Assembly: GCA_020073215.1 (NCBI GenBank)
Contig: JAIQFO010000011.1
Coordinates: forward strand, 1 to 64,000
Length of the DNA stretch: 64,000 bases
Source of the DNA: Terriglobia bacterium
GTDB lineage: Bacteria > Acidobacteriota > Terriglobia > Terriglobales > Acidobacteriaceae
Reading direction: 5' to 3'
Positions 24,534-33,267 of this stretch are shown here, piece after piece. The notes below the pieces were generated by a model. That model searched no databases, had not been told where the DNA came from, and worked only from the letters and a program-made list of their open reading frames with translations. Made by a program: the position numbers and the translations under genes. Position 1 is the stretch's first letter. The number at the start of each line of letters is the position of its first letter.

Positions 24534-25394
24534 CTACTGTTGGGGTGGCGTCTGCGTTGGAGTTTGAGGGGCTGGGTTCGAAGGGGTTGGGAGCTGAGTT
24601 GTGCTCGCTGCACCGCTATTTGGGAGCAAATTCGGGTTGCCACCGTTCAAGTTCGGGGAGGGCATGTTAGGGTTCACCGGCCCTTTCAGCAGGCCGAGTT
24701 GGTCGAGTTGCGGCGTATAAATGAAGAGCCAGTCCTTGTAGCGGTTTTTTCCGTAGAACACGTGAATGGTCTTCCCTTTGCTCAAGCTGGCGACCCCAAC
24801 GATCGGCCCTCCGCCGAACGTCGGCCCGTTAAAGCCGGAACCGGAACTCGGATTGGAGGTGGAAGGCGAACCAGGCGAATTCGGATTTCCCGCTGCATCC
24901 GATGGGTTGTCAGAGGATGGATTGCCGGAAGGCTGGGTCGGCGAACCACCTGTTGGTTGAAGTCCCGGTTGCACTTGCGGTCCACCCGCTGCGGGCGTTG
25001 ACCCCAAGACTGGCCCGTTGTTCAGGCTGATATCGGCCGGATGCAGAATCTTGAAGTCTCTTTCCTTGCCCGTGGCCGGGTCCCGGTTCATCGGATCGGT
25101 ATAGCGCTTACGGAGGAAACGCAGGTTGTTGGTATTTTCCAGTTGCTCGATGGTCGCGGGGTAGCTGTTGTACTTCTTGTAGTAATGTTGAATCGCGCGC
25201 ATGTATGCCGTGCCCCGATGTCGCATCTCCTCTTCGCGGTCGCGAAGAATCTGCTGTTTCATATCGGGGAGTACGGTGAGCAGCGCAATCGTGATCATGG
25301 CCAGGGCCAACATGAGCGTGATCATCATGTAGCCACGCTGGGGATTTTGTAATTTTGTAATTTTGAAATTTCGTAATTTCAAACTCGGTCGCAT
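24534..25394 (-). CDS. Type II secretion/type IV pilus pseudopilin
   Basis: A 286-residue protein with a type III-like prepilin signal: after a basic leader comes QRGYMMITLMLALAMITIALLTVLP, a cleavable hydrophobic helix. The residue five after the cleavage site is Thr instead of the usual Glu. Next are RGTAYMRAIQHYYKKYNSYPATIEQLENTN, which is GspG-like, and RYTDPMNRDPATGKERDF. The remainder is a long Pro/Ser/Gly/Asn/Gln-rich linker interrupted by a short folded part (KTIHVFYGKNRYKDWLFIY). It is last in the pil operon, after pilP. Start is uncertain within the repetitive upstream DNA. Confidence 0.75.
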   Translation of the reverse strand: MRPSLKLRNFKITKLQNPQRGYMMITLMLALAMITIALLTVLPDMKQQILRDREEEMRHRGTAYMRAIQHYYKKYNSYPATIEQLENTNNLRFLRKRYTDPMNRDPATGKERDFKILHPADISLNNGPVLGSTPAAGGPQVQPGLQPTGGSPTQPSGNPSSDNPSDAAGNPNSPGSPSTSNPSSGSGFNGPTFGGGPIVGVASLSKGKTIHVFYGKNRYKDWLFIYTPQLDQLGLLKGPVNPNMPSPNLNGGNPNLLPNSGAASTTQLPTPSNPAPQTPTQTPPQQ

Positions 25395-25437
25395 AAATCG
25401 CCTTCAAATTACCACATTACAGATTACAAAATCCGCT

Positions 25438-26019
25438 TCATCCCTGGGTCAAGGGCAGGCTCTGCCGGTTGTTGTTGATCACGTCTTCCACATCCACCGC
25501 GTTGGGCGAAATGCGCAAGACGCGATAGCGCCGGTCGACAATGTCACCCTCGGCGGCGATAAAAACATCTTCGCCCTGGGACAAGAACACCCTCTTGGTC
25601 TCGCCGGGGCGATTGGCGAAACCAAAGAACTTGAGCGTGATCGGCGGAGGCGGTGGAATGGGCGGAGGCTGGTGAAGGGCCGTCTGTTGATCCGTGGCGC
25701 CGGTTCCCTTGGGCTTTTCGATGGGCAAAGATCCTGCGACAAAAATATTTCTTCCGTTGCCCGTGTATTTGATTTCCTCGCTTTGGCTGAGCACGGTCAG
25801 GTCGAGCGTAGGATCCAGCCGCGGCTCAACCATGGGCACCAATTTTCCTGAAGCCGTACGCCGCGCCCCGGGCCGGCCCACGGTCGTGGTCATGGGTCCC
25901 GCGACTGGCGCCGTTGCCGGCAACGAGGGCCACAAAGCGCGGCCCACCATCAGCAGTGCGATCCCGGCTAATACTGCCAGCCCGATAACCTGCTTCCGAT
26001 TTTCGATTCCCAGTTTCAC
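25438..26019 (-). CDS. pilP: Type IV pilus assembly protein PilP-like
   Basis: A 193-residue protein with one N-terminal membrane helix (VIGLAVLAGIALLMVG), a disordered Pro-rich stretch (six Pro in a row around residue 123) and a C-terminal beta domain (ITLKFFGFANRPGETKRVFL, IVDRRYRVLRISPNAVDVED) typical of PilP/GspC HR domains, which link the inner-membrane PilMNO complex to the secretin. The GTG start follows directly on the pilO stop. No lipobox Cys is present, unlike many PilP lipoproteins. Assignment rests on domain layout and operon position. Confidence 0.75.
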   Translation of the reverse strand: MKLGIENRKQVIGLAVLAGIALLMVGRALWPSLPATAPVAGPMTTTVGRPGARRTASGKLVPMVEPRLDPTLDLTVLSQSEEIKYTGNGRNIFVAGSLPIEKPKGTGATDQQTALHQPPPIPPPPPITLKFFGFANRPGETKRVFLSQGEDVFIAAEGDIVDRRYRVLRISPNAVDVEDVINNNRQSLPLTQG

Positions 26020-26559
26020 TCAGGCACCCAACCACAGATAACTGTGCATCGTGATTTGCAGCTTGACCGGTCCGGCGCTTTCGCCCGCCAGGTCCACACT
26101 GTCCACCGCAAAAAAAAGCTTCGACCGTTCCAGCGCGTTGATGAACCGCACCAGCTGCAGGTAGTCCCCGGAAAAGCTCCCGTCGATTTCGACCGGAACC
26201 ACACCGGAGATCTCCGTGTCCTCTTCCTTGTACTTAACCTGATGCATTCGGACGCCGTTCGCCGTGGCCACTTTCCCCAGTTCGTCGAGCAGATCGGAAT
26301 CCTGGGCGGCAAAGCGGTCCTTGTAAAATCCGCTAATCTGTTTCTTGGCCAGCACGATCTTCTTGTCCATGCCGCGCAGGGGTTCGACCTCGCGGGTCTT
26401 TCTTGTCAATTCCGCACGCAACAGGTTCAATTGCATCTTCCGCGAATCCGCCGAACCCACCAGCGGCGAGAACAGAACTGCGACCGCCACCACATCGGCG
26501 GCCAGCATCGTCCCAATCGCAATCTTGAGCTTGCGCCGCGAATTCCCCAAGTCCGGCAT
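26020..26559 (-). CDS. pilO: Type IV pilus inner-membrane protein PilO
   Basis: A 179-residue bitopic protein: a membrane helix (MLAADVVAVAVLFSPLVG), a coiled-coil stretch (RAELTRKTREVEPLRGMDKKIVLAKKQI) and a ferredoxin-like C-terminal domain with VPVEIDGSFSGDYLQLVRFINALERSKLFF, a strong PilO signature. It pairs with PilN in the periplasm. It overlaps pilN by one base and abuts pilP. Confidence 0.88.
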   Translation of the reverse strand: MPDLGNSRRKLKIAIGTMLAADVVAVAVLFSPLVGSADSRKMQLNLLRAELTRKTREVEPLRGMDKKIVLAKKQISGFYKDRFAAQDSDLLDELGKVATANGVRMHQVKYKEEDTEISGVVPVEIDGSFSGDYLQLVRFINALERSKLFFAVDSVDLAGESAGPVKLQITMHSYLWLGA

Positions 26560-27140
26560 TACTTTCCGCTCCCCTCGGTCGAGCCTGGAACATAGATCGA
26601 GACTATCGACGCGGTTACGCCCGATCCCGATTCCCCCTGTACCTCCGAGACCACCTGTGCCCCACGGAAATGCGTGGAGCCTTCCATGCGATGGACCAGT
26701 TCCACCGCCGCCGAACGCGTGTCGCCCGCTACCTTCATGTCCAGTTGCATCCGATTTTGATCGTCCAATTCCGGCTTTAGCGAGACCACATGCAGGTTCC
26801 GAGGCATGACCCGCTCCAGATCCTCGAACACACGCGTCCAGGAGAATGCCTTGCGTTGAATCAGTCCATTCAGGAACTGCGACTGGTCCCGTGTGCTGCG
26901 GTTGACGGCCAGGTCGAGTACGGCCTGATCCTGCTTTCGTTCCTGGTCGCGCTCCGCGATCAGTTGCTGCAACTGGGCAATGTTATGGCGATCTCTTCCC
27001 GCGTGGGTCCAGCCGCGCACCGCCACTGCCAGCAGAACCAGAGTTAATACGCCGAGCAGGCCCACGCCTAATCCCCAACGTCCCCAGAATTCACGGGCAT
27101 CTTCGTAGGGCCGGGTCGCGAGATTGATGTCGAGACGCAT
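26559..27140 (-). CDS. pilN: Type IV pilus inner-membrane protein PilN
   Basis: A 193-residue bitopic protein. The N-terminal MRLDINLATRPYED is the PilN peptide that binds PilM; a membrane helix follows (VGLLGVLTLVLLAVAVRGW), then a coiled coil and a ferredoxin-like domain containing FSWTRVFEDLERVMPRNLHVVSLKPE. It lies after pilM, separated by a short repeat-rich gap. Confidence 0.9.
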   Translation of the reverse strand: MRLDINLATRPYEDAREFWGRWGLGVGLLGVLTLVLLAVAVRGWTHAGRDRHNIAQLQQLIAERDQERKQDQAVLDLAVNRSTRDQSQFLNGLIQRKAFSWTRVFEDLERVMPRNLHVVSLKPELDDQNRMQLDMKVAGDTRSAAVELVHRMEGSTHFRGAQVVSEVQGESGSGVTASIVSIYVPGSTEGSGK

Positions 27141-27242
27141 ATTAGCTATCAGCTCTCAGCTTTCAGCTCTCAGTTCTCAGCTTTCAGCTCTCAGTTCCTT
27201 GGCCGTTAGCTGAGAGCTGACAACTGAGAGCTGAGAGCTTCT
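27141..27242. repeat. AGCTCTCAG-type repeat cluster between pilM and pilN
   Basis: Multiple copies of TCAGCTCTCAG and its complement CTGAGAGCTGA alternate in direct and inverted order, able to form a hairpin within the pil operon between pilM and pilN. Confidence 0.8.
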
Positions 27243-28139
27243 TCATGAAATCAGCGCTCCCACCACTCCCGCCATGCGCCAGCGCGGGACCGATCCTATA
27301 GTCGAGCCGATCTGCGACGCCGCCACCAGTTCCTCAACCTGCGCGCCGGACTGGTTCTTCAGCGCCGGCGCGGCGCCGCCCGCTTCCGGCAGTCCCGCTA
27401 CATACACACGCTCGATGTTCAGGTTGTAGGTGTCCTGGAAAAACACCACCGAGGGATAGACTTCCTCTGCCAGTTGATCGCCGGTGATGGTTACGCCCCG
27501 CATATTTTCGAGCGTACGGAACAGCAGCAGTTGGTCCTGCTCGAGGATTGCAATGCTGATCGTCCGCGCGTCCACCTTGACCACCAGGGTTGGCCGTTCC
27601 GCGTCGGCGGCCCCCAGCGCAGCCAGCATCGACGGCATCACCATACCCGGGTTGTAGCCCACGTCGCGAAATGCCGACTCATATTCCTCAAGCACCGTGT
27701 TCAGCACCACGGCGGCCACCGCCCGCATGCCTTTCACGGTCGACTGCGCATGATACGAGACGCGAGCGTCAGCGGGATCGAAAGGCAGCGACTTCTTCAA
27801 GCGGAAGCGGACCACGGCTTCGGCCTCATCCCGTTTCGAGGGGAGCGTTTCGAAATCGAGCAACACCACGCGCACCGAGGTGTCGGGAAGAATCGCGATC
27901 ACATCGCGCGACCGACCGCCGACGCCGCCCAGCGCGCTTTCAATCGCCTGCCGCACCGCCCTCCCGTCAAGCAGATTCGCTTCCATCAAATCGGGTACTA
28001 CCGTACCGGGGGCCAGTTCACGCGCCGACGCGATCTCCACCATCCGCCCCGCGTCGGCGGCCCGGCCCGCCAGAACACGGTCCGCCGCGATTTCGCAGGC
28101 CAGTGTTGGACGACGAACGTGTTTGGATGTGACGCTCAT
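27243..28139 (-). CDS. pilM: Type IV pilus assembly ATPase-fold protein PilM
   Basis: A 298-residue actin-like (FtsA/PilM) protein. ACEIAADRVLAGRA is the first phosphate-binding strand, DVIAILPDTSVRVVLLDFETLP and VVRFRLKKSLPFDPADARVSY are family blocks, and LVVKVDARTISIAILEQDQLLLFRTL is the second ATP-binding core. PilM is the cytoplasmic anchor that binds the PilN tail. Its ATG overlaps the hicB stop by four bases, so its translation is coupled to an antitoxin gene. Confidence 0.88.
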   Translation of the reverse strand: MSVTSKHVRRPTLACEIAADRVLAGRAADAGRMVEIASARELAPGTVVPDLMEANLLDGRAVRQAIESALGGVGGRSRDVIAILPDTSVRVVLLDFETLPSKRDEAEAVVRFRLKKSLPFDPADARVSYHAQSTVKGMRAVAAVVLNTVLEEYESAFRDVGYNPGMVMPSMLAALGAADAERPTLVVKVDARTISIAILEQDQLLLFRTLENMRGVTITGDQLAEEVYPSVVFFQDTYNLNIERVYVAGLPEAGGAAPALKNQSGAQVEELVAASQIGSTIGSVPRWRMAGVVGALIS

Positions 28140-28348
28140 CGGCTGATCGAAATTACCTCTGCTTCGGCGCTCGGCTTAGGAATGGGCAACCGGTCTTCCT
28201 TCAGTCCATCCAGGTGGAATTCAATCGCTTCCTGGATCAAAACGCGGATCTCGGCTTTGGTTTGGCCGGTGGTGACTACTCCCGGCAGGTCGGGAACGTA
28301 TGCCGCCCAGCCGGTATCGGATTTTTCGTAAACGACAACGTAGTTCAT
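28136..28348 (-). CDS. hicB: HicB-family antitoxin
   Basis: A 70-residue HicB partial RNase H-like protein: YVVVYEKSDTGWAAYVPDLPGVVTTGQTKAEIRVLIQEAIEFHLDGL. The short form has no C-terminal DNA-binding domain. In HicAB systems HicB neutralises the HicA RNase. It overlaps a frameshifted hicA upstream (ATGA) and pilM downstream (ATGA), so it sits inside the pilus operon. Whether it still has a partner is doubtful. Confidence 0.9.
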   Translation of the reverse strand: MNYVVVYEKSDTGWAAYVPDLPGVVTTGQTKAEIRVLIQEAIEFHLDGLKEDRLPIPKPSAEAEVISISR

Positions 28349-28534
28349 GACTTCAAGCCTGCCTGTTTGAGAACGCTGTTCAGAGTGCCCGCGGGAAGAT
28401 CGTCGTTCGGGTGCCCCGGCAACGTGACGCGTCCTGGCTTCATCGGGTGCTTATATTGCCGATGACTTCCGCGTGTTTTGTTTCAGGTACCAGCCATCCC
28501 GCTCCAGCAACTTGATGATATCTCGTACCTTCAT
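28345..28534 (-). pseudogene. hicA: hicA toxin gene with a one-base frameshift
   Basis: The ATG at 28534 starts MKVRDIIKLLERDGWYLKQ, the HicA opening, then the frame stops after 27 codons. Removing one A from the run of four (28476-28479 on the plus strand) restores TRGSHRQYKHPMKPGRV, then TLPGHPNDDLPAGTL and NSVLKQAGLKS to a stop overlapping hicB. That includes the GSHRQYKH motif with the catalytic His. The toxin is therefore broken, unless the change is a base-call error or a slippery-site event. Confidence 0.85.
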
Positions 28535-28600
28535 GGCGAGAACAGTTACCTCGGCGGGTGCTCGGACTGGACTTCTGGTCATCGATGAAGTGATGCCCGG

Positions 28601-30274
28601 CTACCGCATGGTCTCGATAAAGGTGACCTTGTTGATCTCCTTCAGAGTGGTAAATCCGCCGCGCACTTTATCCAGCGCCGATTCGCGCAGGAAGCGCATG
28701 CCCTCTTCGCGAGCGGCTTTCCGGATCTCCGAGGTCGGCCTCCGCTCCAGAATCATTTCGCGAATGCGGTCGGTCAAATCCAGAAGTTCATGAATCGCCG
28801 TCCGGCCCCGGAACCCCGTGCCCGCGCACTCGATGCAACCTTGACCTTCGTACAAAGGAACCTGCGACCATTGCTGCGGGTCCAGGCCGCTCGCTTCGAG
28901 CACGTCATTCGGATATTTCACGGCCGTCCGGCAGGAATCGCAGATCACCCGCACCAAGCGCTGCGCCAGAATACAGTTCAGTGCCGAGACAAAGTTGTAC
29001 GGTTCGACGCCCATGTTCAGAAAGCGTCCGAGCACGTCGACCACGTTATTGGCGTGGACGGTGGTGAACACGAGGTGGCCGGTCAGGGCCGATTGGATGG
29101 CAATCTGCGCGGTTTCGTTGTCGCGGATTTCGCCCACCATGATCTTGTCCGGGTCGTGGCGCAAAATCGACCGCAGGCCGCGGGCGAAGGTTAATCCCTT
29201 TTTCTCGTTGACCGGGATCTGAGTGATGCCGCGTATTTGATACTCGACCGGGTCTTCAATGGTGATGATCTTGTCTTCGTCGGTCTTGATCTCGTTGACG
29301 GCAGCGTAGAGCGTGGTGGTTTTGCCGCTGCCCGTCGGCCCGGTGACCAGCACCATGCCGTAGGGTTCCTTGATGTAGCGGCGAAAGCGGCGCAGATCGT
29401 CCTCGTCGAACCCGACTACGTCGAGCGTGAGCTTCTTGAACTTCTCGCTCATCGACTCCTTGTCGAGCACGCGGAGCACGGCGTCTTCGCCGTGGATGGA
29501 GGGCATGATGGAAACGCGGAAGTCGATGGCGCGTCCGCTGTATTTCACGCGGAAGCGGCCGTCCTGGGGCACGCGGCGCTCGGAAATATCGAGCTCGCTC
29601 ATAACCTTGATGCGCGAAATGATGGTGGAGTGGTGCTCTTTGCCGATGGGCGGCATGGCGTTGGTGAGCACGCCGTCAATACGAAACTTAATGACCACCG
29701 AGTCGTCGCGCGTCTCAATGTGAATGTCGCTCGCCCGCCGCTGCAGCGCGGTGAAAATCGTGGTGTCGACCAGGCGAATGATCGGGCTCATGTCGGTGCC
29801 CGTTGTCGCCGTCAACTTGTCGATGGAGATGGTCTCGTCGTTCCCGGCTTCGTCCTCGCGGATCACATCGAGCGTGAACCCCTCGCTCGCGTCTTCCAGC
29901 ACGCGCTTGGACTGCTCGGTCTTTTTCAGGATGTCCGAAATTTGCTTGAGGGTCGAAACTTTGGTGACGATCCGCTTGCCCAGCAGCAGGCTGATTTCGT
30001 CGATCATCATGAGCTGGCTGGGATCAGCAATCGCAATCGCCAGCCGGCCGTCCCCAGTCTCGTCCAGGGGTACGAAGTTATAACGGAACATGAGGTGGAC
30101 GGGGATTTTTTCGAACAGATCGTGGTGCAACTGAAAATCGCTTAAGTCGATGAATTCGCAGCGGTAGCGCCGCGCGATATCGCGCGCCCGTTCCAGTTCA
30201 TCGGAAACCGTGGCCGCTTCCGGCGCCAGCTTCGCGCCATTGACCAGCGCTGTTTTCTTGTCCGCCATGCCCAT
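28601..30274 (-). CDS. pilB: Type IV pilus extension ATPase PilB
   Basis: A 557-residue GspE/PilB secretion ATPase that powers pilus extension. An N-terminal MshEN-type domain (FIDLSDFQLHHDLFEKIPVHLMFRY) precedes the core: SDIHIETRDD, Walker A GPTGSGKTT (Lys318), the Asp box around IITIEDPVEYQI, Walker B LRHDPDKIMVGEIRD and the His box TGHLVFTTVHANN. A zinc-binding tetracysteine (CDSC and CIEC) marks PilB/GspE and not PilT. It follows pilC closely and is followed by the hicAB remnant. Confidence 0.92.
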   Translation of the reverse strand: MGMADKKTALVNGAKLAPEAATVSDELERARDIARRYRCEFIDLSDFQLHHDLFEKIPVHLMFRYNFVPLDETGDGRLAIAIADPSQLMMIDEISLLLGKRIVTKVSTLKQISDILKKTEQSKRVLEDASEGFTLDVIREDEAGNDETISIDKLTATTGTDMSPIIRLVDTTIFTALQRRASDIHIETRDDSVVIKFRIDGVLTNAMPPIGKEHHSTIISRIKVMSELDISERRVPQDGRFRVKYSGRAIDFRVSIMPSIHGEDAVLRVLDKESMSEKFKKLTLDVVGFDEDDLRRFRRYIKEPYGMVLVTGPTGSGKTTTLYAAVNEIKTDEDKIITIEDPVEYQIRGITQIPVNEKKGLTFARGLRSILRHDPDKIMVGEIRDNETAQIAIQSALTGHLVFTTVHANNVVDVLGRFLNMGVEPYNFVSALNCILAQRLVRVICDSCRTAVKYPNDVLEASGLDPQQWSQVPLYEGQGCIECAGTGFRGRTAIHELLDLTDRIREMILERRPTSEIRKAAREEGMRFLRESALDKVRGGFTTLKEINKVTFIETMR

Positions 30275-30289
30275 TCCAGTTTACAGCCT

Positions 30290-31492
30290 CTAGTGCACGC
30301 CCGCTCCCAAGGTAAAGATCGGCATATACAGAGAAATCAGGATGCCGCCGACAAAAACCGCCATGATGATCAGGATCAAGGGCTCAATCAGCGCCATGGC
30401 TGCGCCCAGAGCCGTCTGCACGTCTTCTTCGTAGAACTCCGCCACCGAACCGAGCATCGCGGGAAGCGCGCCCGTCGATTCGCCGACCTCGAGCATTTCC
30501 ACCGCCAGATCAGGAAATAACTTCTGTGCCTCCAAGCTGTGCGCCAGAGTCTGTCCTTCTTTTACCCGCTCCGCCGCGGCGGCCACTCCGTTCAACATCT
30601 GCCGGCTGCTCATCGATTCGCCGGCCGTTTCCATCGCCGGCACCAGTGGCAGCCCGCCTTGCAGCAGCGTCGCGAGAATGCGCGAGAAGTTCGCCACCTG
30701 ATACTTCAGCCTGATTTCCCCGATCAACGGCAGCTTCAGCAAGAACCGGTCAATCCGTTCCGCCCCCCGATCGCTCTGTTTCCACTGCAACAACAAAATC
30801 ACCGCCACCGCAGCGACCACCAGCACGATCCACGCATACTTCTGCGCGTTCAGACCGACCGTCAGCATGAACACCGTGATCGCCGGCAGTTGTGCGCCCA
30901 GCTCGTTGAACAGGTCAGCAAACTTCGGCACCACGTAGGTGATCAGAAAAATCAGCATCACCGTTACCACCGAGACCAGCATCGCGGGATATACCAGCGA
31001 CACCAGCAGCTTCTTACGGAAAGTCTGTACCATCCGCTGATAGGTGATGTAGCGGCCAAGAACCTCTTCCATGCCGCCACTCTTCTCCCCGGCCATAAGC
31101 GTGGTCGTGTACATCTTCGGAAACACCTGCTGGGCGGCGAAGGCATCGGAGAGCAACTCGCCCCCTTTGACACGCTCGCGTACGTTTTCGAGGGGCCGCA
31201 ACAGAGACTTGTCCTTTTGCCGCTTGATTAACAGATCCAGCGCCGTCAGGATCGGCAGTCCCGCCTTGATCAGCGTCAGAAACTGCTGGTTGAAGATCAA
31301 GAACGTGGACTGTCGCAGTTTGCCGCTGCGCTGTCCCCCGCCCCGGCTGAGGATGGTCCGGGGTTTGACCCAGTACACCAGGTACCCCTGCTGCGTGAAC
31401 CGGTCGTGAACCTCGGCTTCGGAATACCCGTGCTCCACCTGCTGCCGCAGATGGCCCTGTTCGTCGGCGACTTTGACCAGGAATTGTGGCAT
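30290..31492 (-). CDS. pilC: Type IV pilus inner-membrane platform protein PilC
   Basis: A 400-residue GspF/PilC protein with two F domains and three membrane segments (SLVYPAMLVSVVTVMLIFLITYVVPKF, the central LNAQKYAWIVLVVAAVAVILLL, and LIEPLILIIMAVFVGGILISLYMPIF). Family marks are LRQSTFLIFNQQFLTLIKAGLPI, AGEKSGGMEEVLGRY and VGESTGALPAML. It is the platform around which PilB acts. It is the first pil gene of the operon, which lacks pilD, pilQ and pilT in this window. Confidence 0.92.
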   Translation of the reverse strand: MPQFLVKVADEQGHLRQQVEHGYSEAEVHDRFTQQGYLVYWVKPRTILSRGGGQRSGKLRQSTFLIFNQQFLTLIKAGLPILTALDLLIKRQKDKSLLRPLENVRERVKGGELLSDAFAAQQVFPKMYTTTLMAGEKSGGMEEVLGRYITYQRMVQTFRKKLLVSLVYPAMLVSVVTVMLIFLITYVVPKFADLFNELGAQLPAITVFMLTVGLNAQKYAWIVLVVAAVAVILLLQWKQSDRGAERIDRFLLKLPLIGEIRLKYQVANFSRILATLLQGGLPLVPAMETAGESMSSRQMLNGVAAAAERVKEGQTLAHSLEAQKLFPDLAVEMLEVGESTGALPAMLGSVAEFYEEDVQTALGAAMALIEPLILIIMAVFVGGILISLYMPIFTLGAGVH

Positions 31493-31682
31493 TCGATCTC
31501 GTCTAATGCTGAGGAAACTGGTTGCGAGCGCCTGCCTGGCTTCTCAAGCCAAGTGTAACATTCTGTTCCGAAAGAAGTTACCGCAGTTGTCCATCGGTGT
31601 AGTACGCAAGTAACCGACTGCAAAAAGAGGACTTATCCCTCTCCGCTTGCTGGGGATGGAGATGCGGCAAGCCCGATTTCTA

Positions 31683-32360
31683 TTACCTCCCCAATTCTCC
31701 CTCCACCGTCTCCACTCCTGGCGGAGCGGTGAATCGAAAGCGGCTATCTTTCAGCTCAGGATTTTCCTTCCAGCCCGCGAAGCGGAACTCAGTCGTAGCC
31801 CCGTCGGCCTGCAGCAATACGATGCGGACGATCTGGTCGGAGGGCGTGATCTCCAGTTGCACCTCAGTCGTCTGGTCCGCCATCGCCCGCGGAACCCCCC
31901 GCAACAGGATGTTCCCCGCGCCCAGGGGTGATTGATCCACAACCTTCGAAAGCCCCCGTAATTCATTCTCCAGCTTGGTCTTACCCAACAAAAATGCCAG
32001 GGGCGACCGCACGTCGTCGAGCTTCTCGAGCGTCGTTTTTCTGAGTTGCCGTTCCGCCGGTAGGTAGAACCACACGGCCTGGCCGTCGCTGATGAACAGC
32101 TTCTCTTTCGGAGAACGGTATTCCCACCGCATCTTGCGCGGCTTTTTCAACCACAAGGTACCCGCTTCCACGCGCTCGGCGCCGTCGCCGCGGTAGATCT
32201 CGGTGAAGTCCGATTCAAGACTGCGGAGGTGGTTGTAGTGGTCATCCACCGCCCGGGCGAGCTTGTGGATATCCTGGGCACGAGCGAGTCCTGGCTGCGC
32301 GAGTGCCACCATCACCAGCCAGCAAAACCATCCATTTCTCACGCCGGATCGATTCCCCAA
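31683..32360 (-). CDS. lolA: Outer membrane lipoprotein carrier protein LolA
   Basis: A 225-residue periplasmic chaperone. The signal peptide (GWFCWLVMVALAQPGLARAQ) is followed by the LolA fold: LRSLESDFTEIYRGDG, GTLWLKKPRKMRWEYRSPKEKLFISDGQAVWFYLPAERQL and LTPSDQ-like late strands. It accepts lipoproteins from LolCDE and delivers them to the outer membrane. It precedes pilC with 190 bases between; co-transcription is possible. Confidence 0.88.
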   Translation of the reverse strand: MGNRSGVRNGWFCWLVMVALAQPGLARAQDIHKLARAVDDHYNHLRSLESDFTEIYRGDGAERVEAGTLWLKKPRKMRWEYRSPKEKLFISDGQAVWFYLPAERQLRKTTLEKLDDVRSPLAFLLGKTKLENELRGLSKVVDQSPLGAGNILLRGVPRAMADQTTEVQLEITPSDQIVRIVLLQADGATTEFRFAGWKENPELKDSRFRFTAPPGVETVEGELGR

Positions 32361-32374
32361 TTTCCGATTTTACA

Positions 32375-32457
32375 GGTTTCAAGCTTGCAGGGTTTCAAGG
32401 TTGGTGAATACGCCGGCTAGGGTCTTTGCAACCTTGAGACTCTGAAAGCTTGAAACC
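32375..32457. repeat. Inverted repeat with TTTCAAGGTT motif, overlapping a methyltransferase 3' end
   Basis: Arms 32375-32390 (GGTTTCAAGCTTGCAG) and 32442-32457 pair at 15 of 16 positions. The left arm also contains TTTCAAGGTTG, shared with 53642-53670. The repeat forms the tail of the methyltransferase coding sequence. Confidence 0.8.
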
Positions 32458-33201
32458 CGGATCGGATCGGAACACCGAGTACTGCTCGGTTCCGCCGACT
32501 CTTGCCAGCGCCCGCGATGTTCCGAGGACACTGTCCATCGCGGGGTTGTGATACACGATCCAAACCCATCTTGGGGATTGCTCCAACGACCGCTCAAGGT
32601 TTCGAAGTACCCGCTGCAATCCTGCCTCGGGCAGCGGATTGAACAAGTACAACACCAGCGGCGTGTCAGGAAGAACAAACTCGCAAGCATCCGCGCAGAC
32701 CGCTTCGATCTGGGTGCATTGCTCGGTCGCGGAATGGTACATGCGAATATTCTCCTCTGCCGCGCGATGCAGCTCCGCAATCACCTCCACTCCTACAATC
32801 CTTCGGAACGGATACTCCGACGCCATCAGCAGCGTTCGTCCCTTGCCCGAACCGAGATCGACGAAGGTGAATGGATCGAACTCGATGGGCAGGCTCGCCA
32901 TCATCTCGCGAAACAGTGCCGGATCGGTTGCTTGATAGGGCGAATGAAACATTCCCAGCAATCGCGCGCGCCATCCCACCGTGCCGCTGGTCGTGTTGAC
33001 GCGATTTTCCCAGTCGTACTCCATGTCGCCGTAGCGCTGCCGCCGGCGCTGGGGCGTAGACTCGCGCACAAAGCTCCACAAATTGCGGACCAGCAGAGAA
33101 GTCGCGCCGGCCGCGCCCTTCGCCCCCACCTGTTCGCGGCACCAGCGGCGCAACGCGCTCCAAAGTTGTCGGGAAAAGCCAGACGACGGCACGCCTGTCA
33201 T
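32395..33201 (-). CDS. SAM-dependent methyltransferase with repeat-derived tail
   Basis: A 268-residue class I methyltransferase. Motif I is FTFVDLGSGKGRTLLMA, followed by RRIVGVEVIAELHRAAEENIR and a DTPLVLYLFNPLP loop. It resembles the family often annotated as class I SAM methyltransferase in Acidobacteria; the substrate is unknown. The C-terminal 20 or so residues (from FKLSESQGCKDPS) are encoded by the inverted repeat at 32375-32457, so the natural end may once have been elsewhere. Its ATG lies in a divergent gap from no obvious partner. Confidence 0.8.
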   Translation of the reverse strand: MTGVPSSGFSRQLWSALRRWCREQVGAKGAAGATSLLVRNLWSFVRESTPQRRRQRYGDMEYDWENRVNTTSGTVGWRARLLGMFHSPYQATDPALFREMMASLPIEFDPFTFVDLGSGKGRTLLMASEYPFRRIVGVEVIAELHRAAEENIRMYHSATEQCTQIEAVCADACEFVLPDTPLVLYLFNPLPEAGLQRVLRNLERSLEQSPRWVWIVYHNPAMDSVLGTSRALARVGGTEQYSVFRSDPGFKLSESQGCKDPSRRIHQP

Positions 33202-33267
33202 GCTAACAAATCGCTTGAGTGGAATCCGGCGGACGGTCGTTTACGGCAAAATCATCGAGTCACGGCA

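Noticed and set aside
27141..27242. Possible CRISPR array
   Set aside because: The short AGCTCTCAG repeats have no regular unique spacers and no cas genes are present.
28345..28534. Programmed frameshifting to make full-length HicA
   Set aside because: A run of only four A residues is a weak slippery site, and no stimulatory structure is obvious; a plain frameshift or base-call error is simpler.
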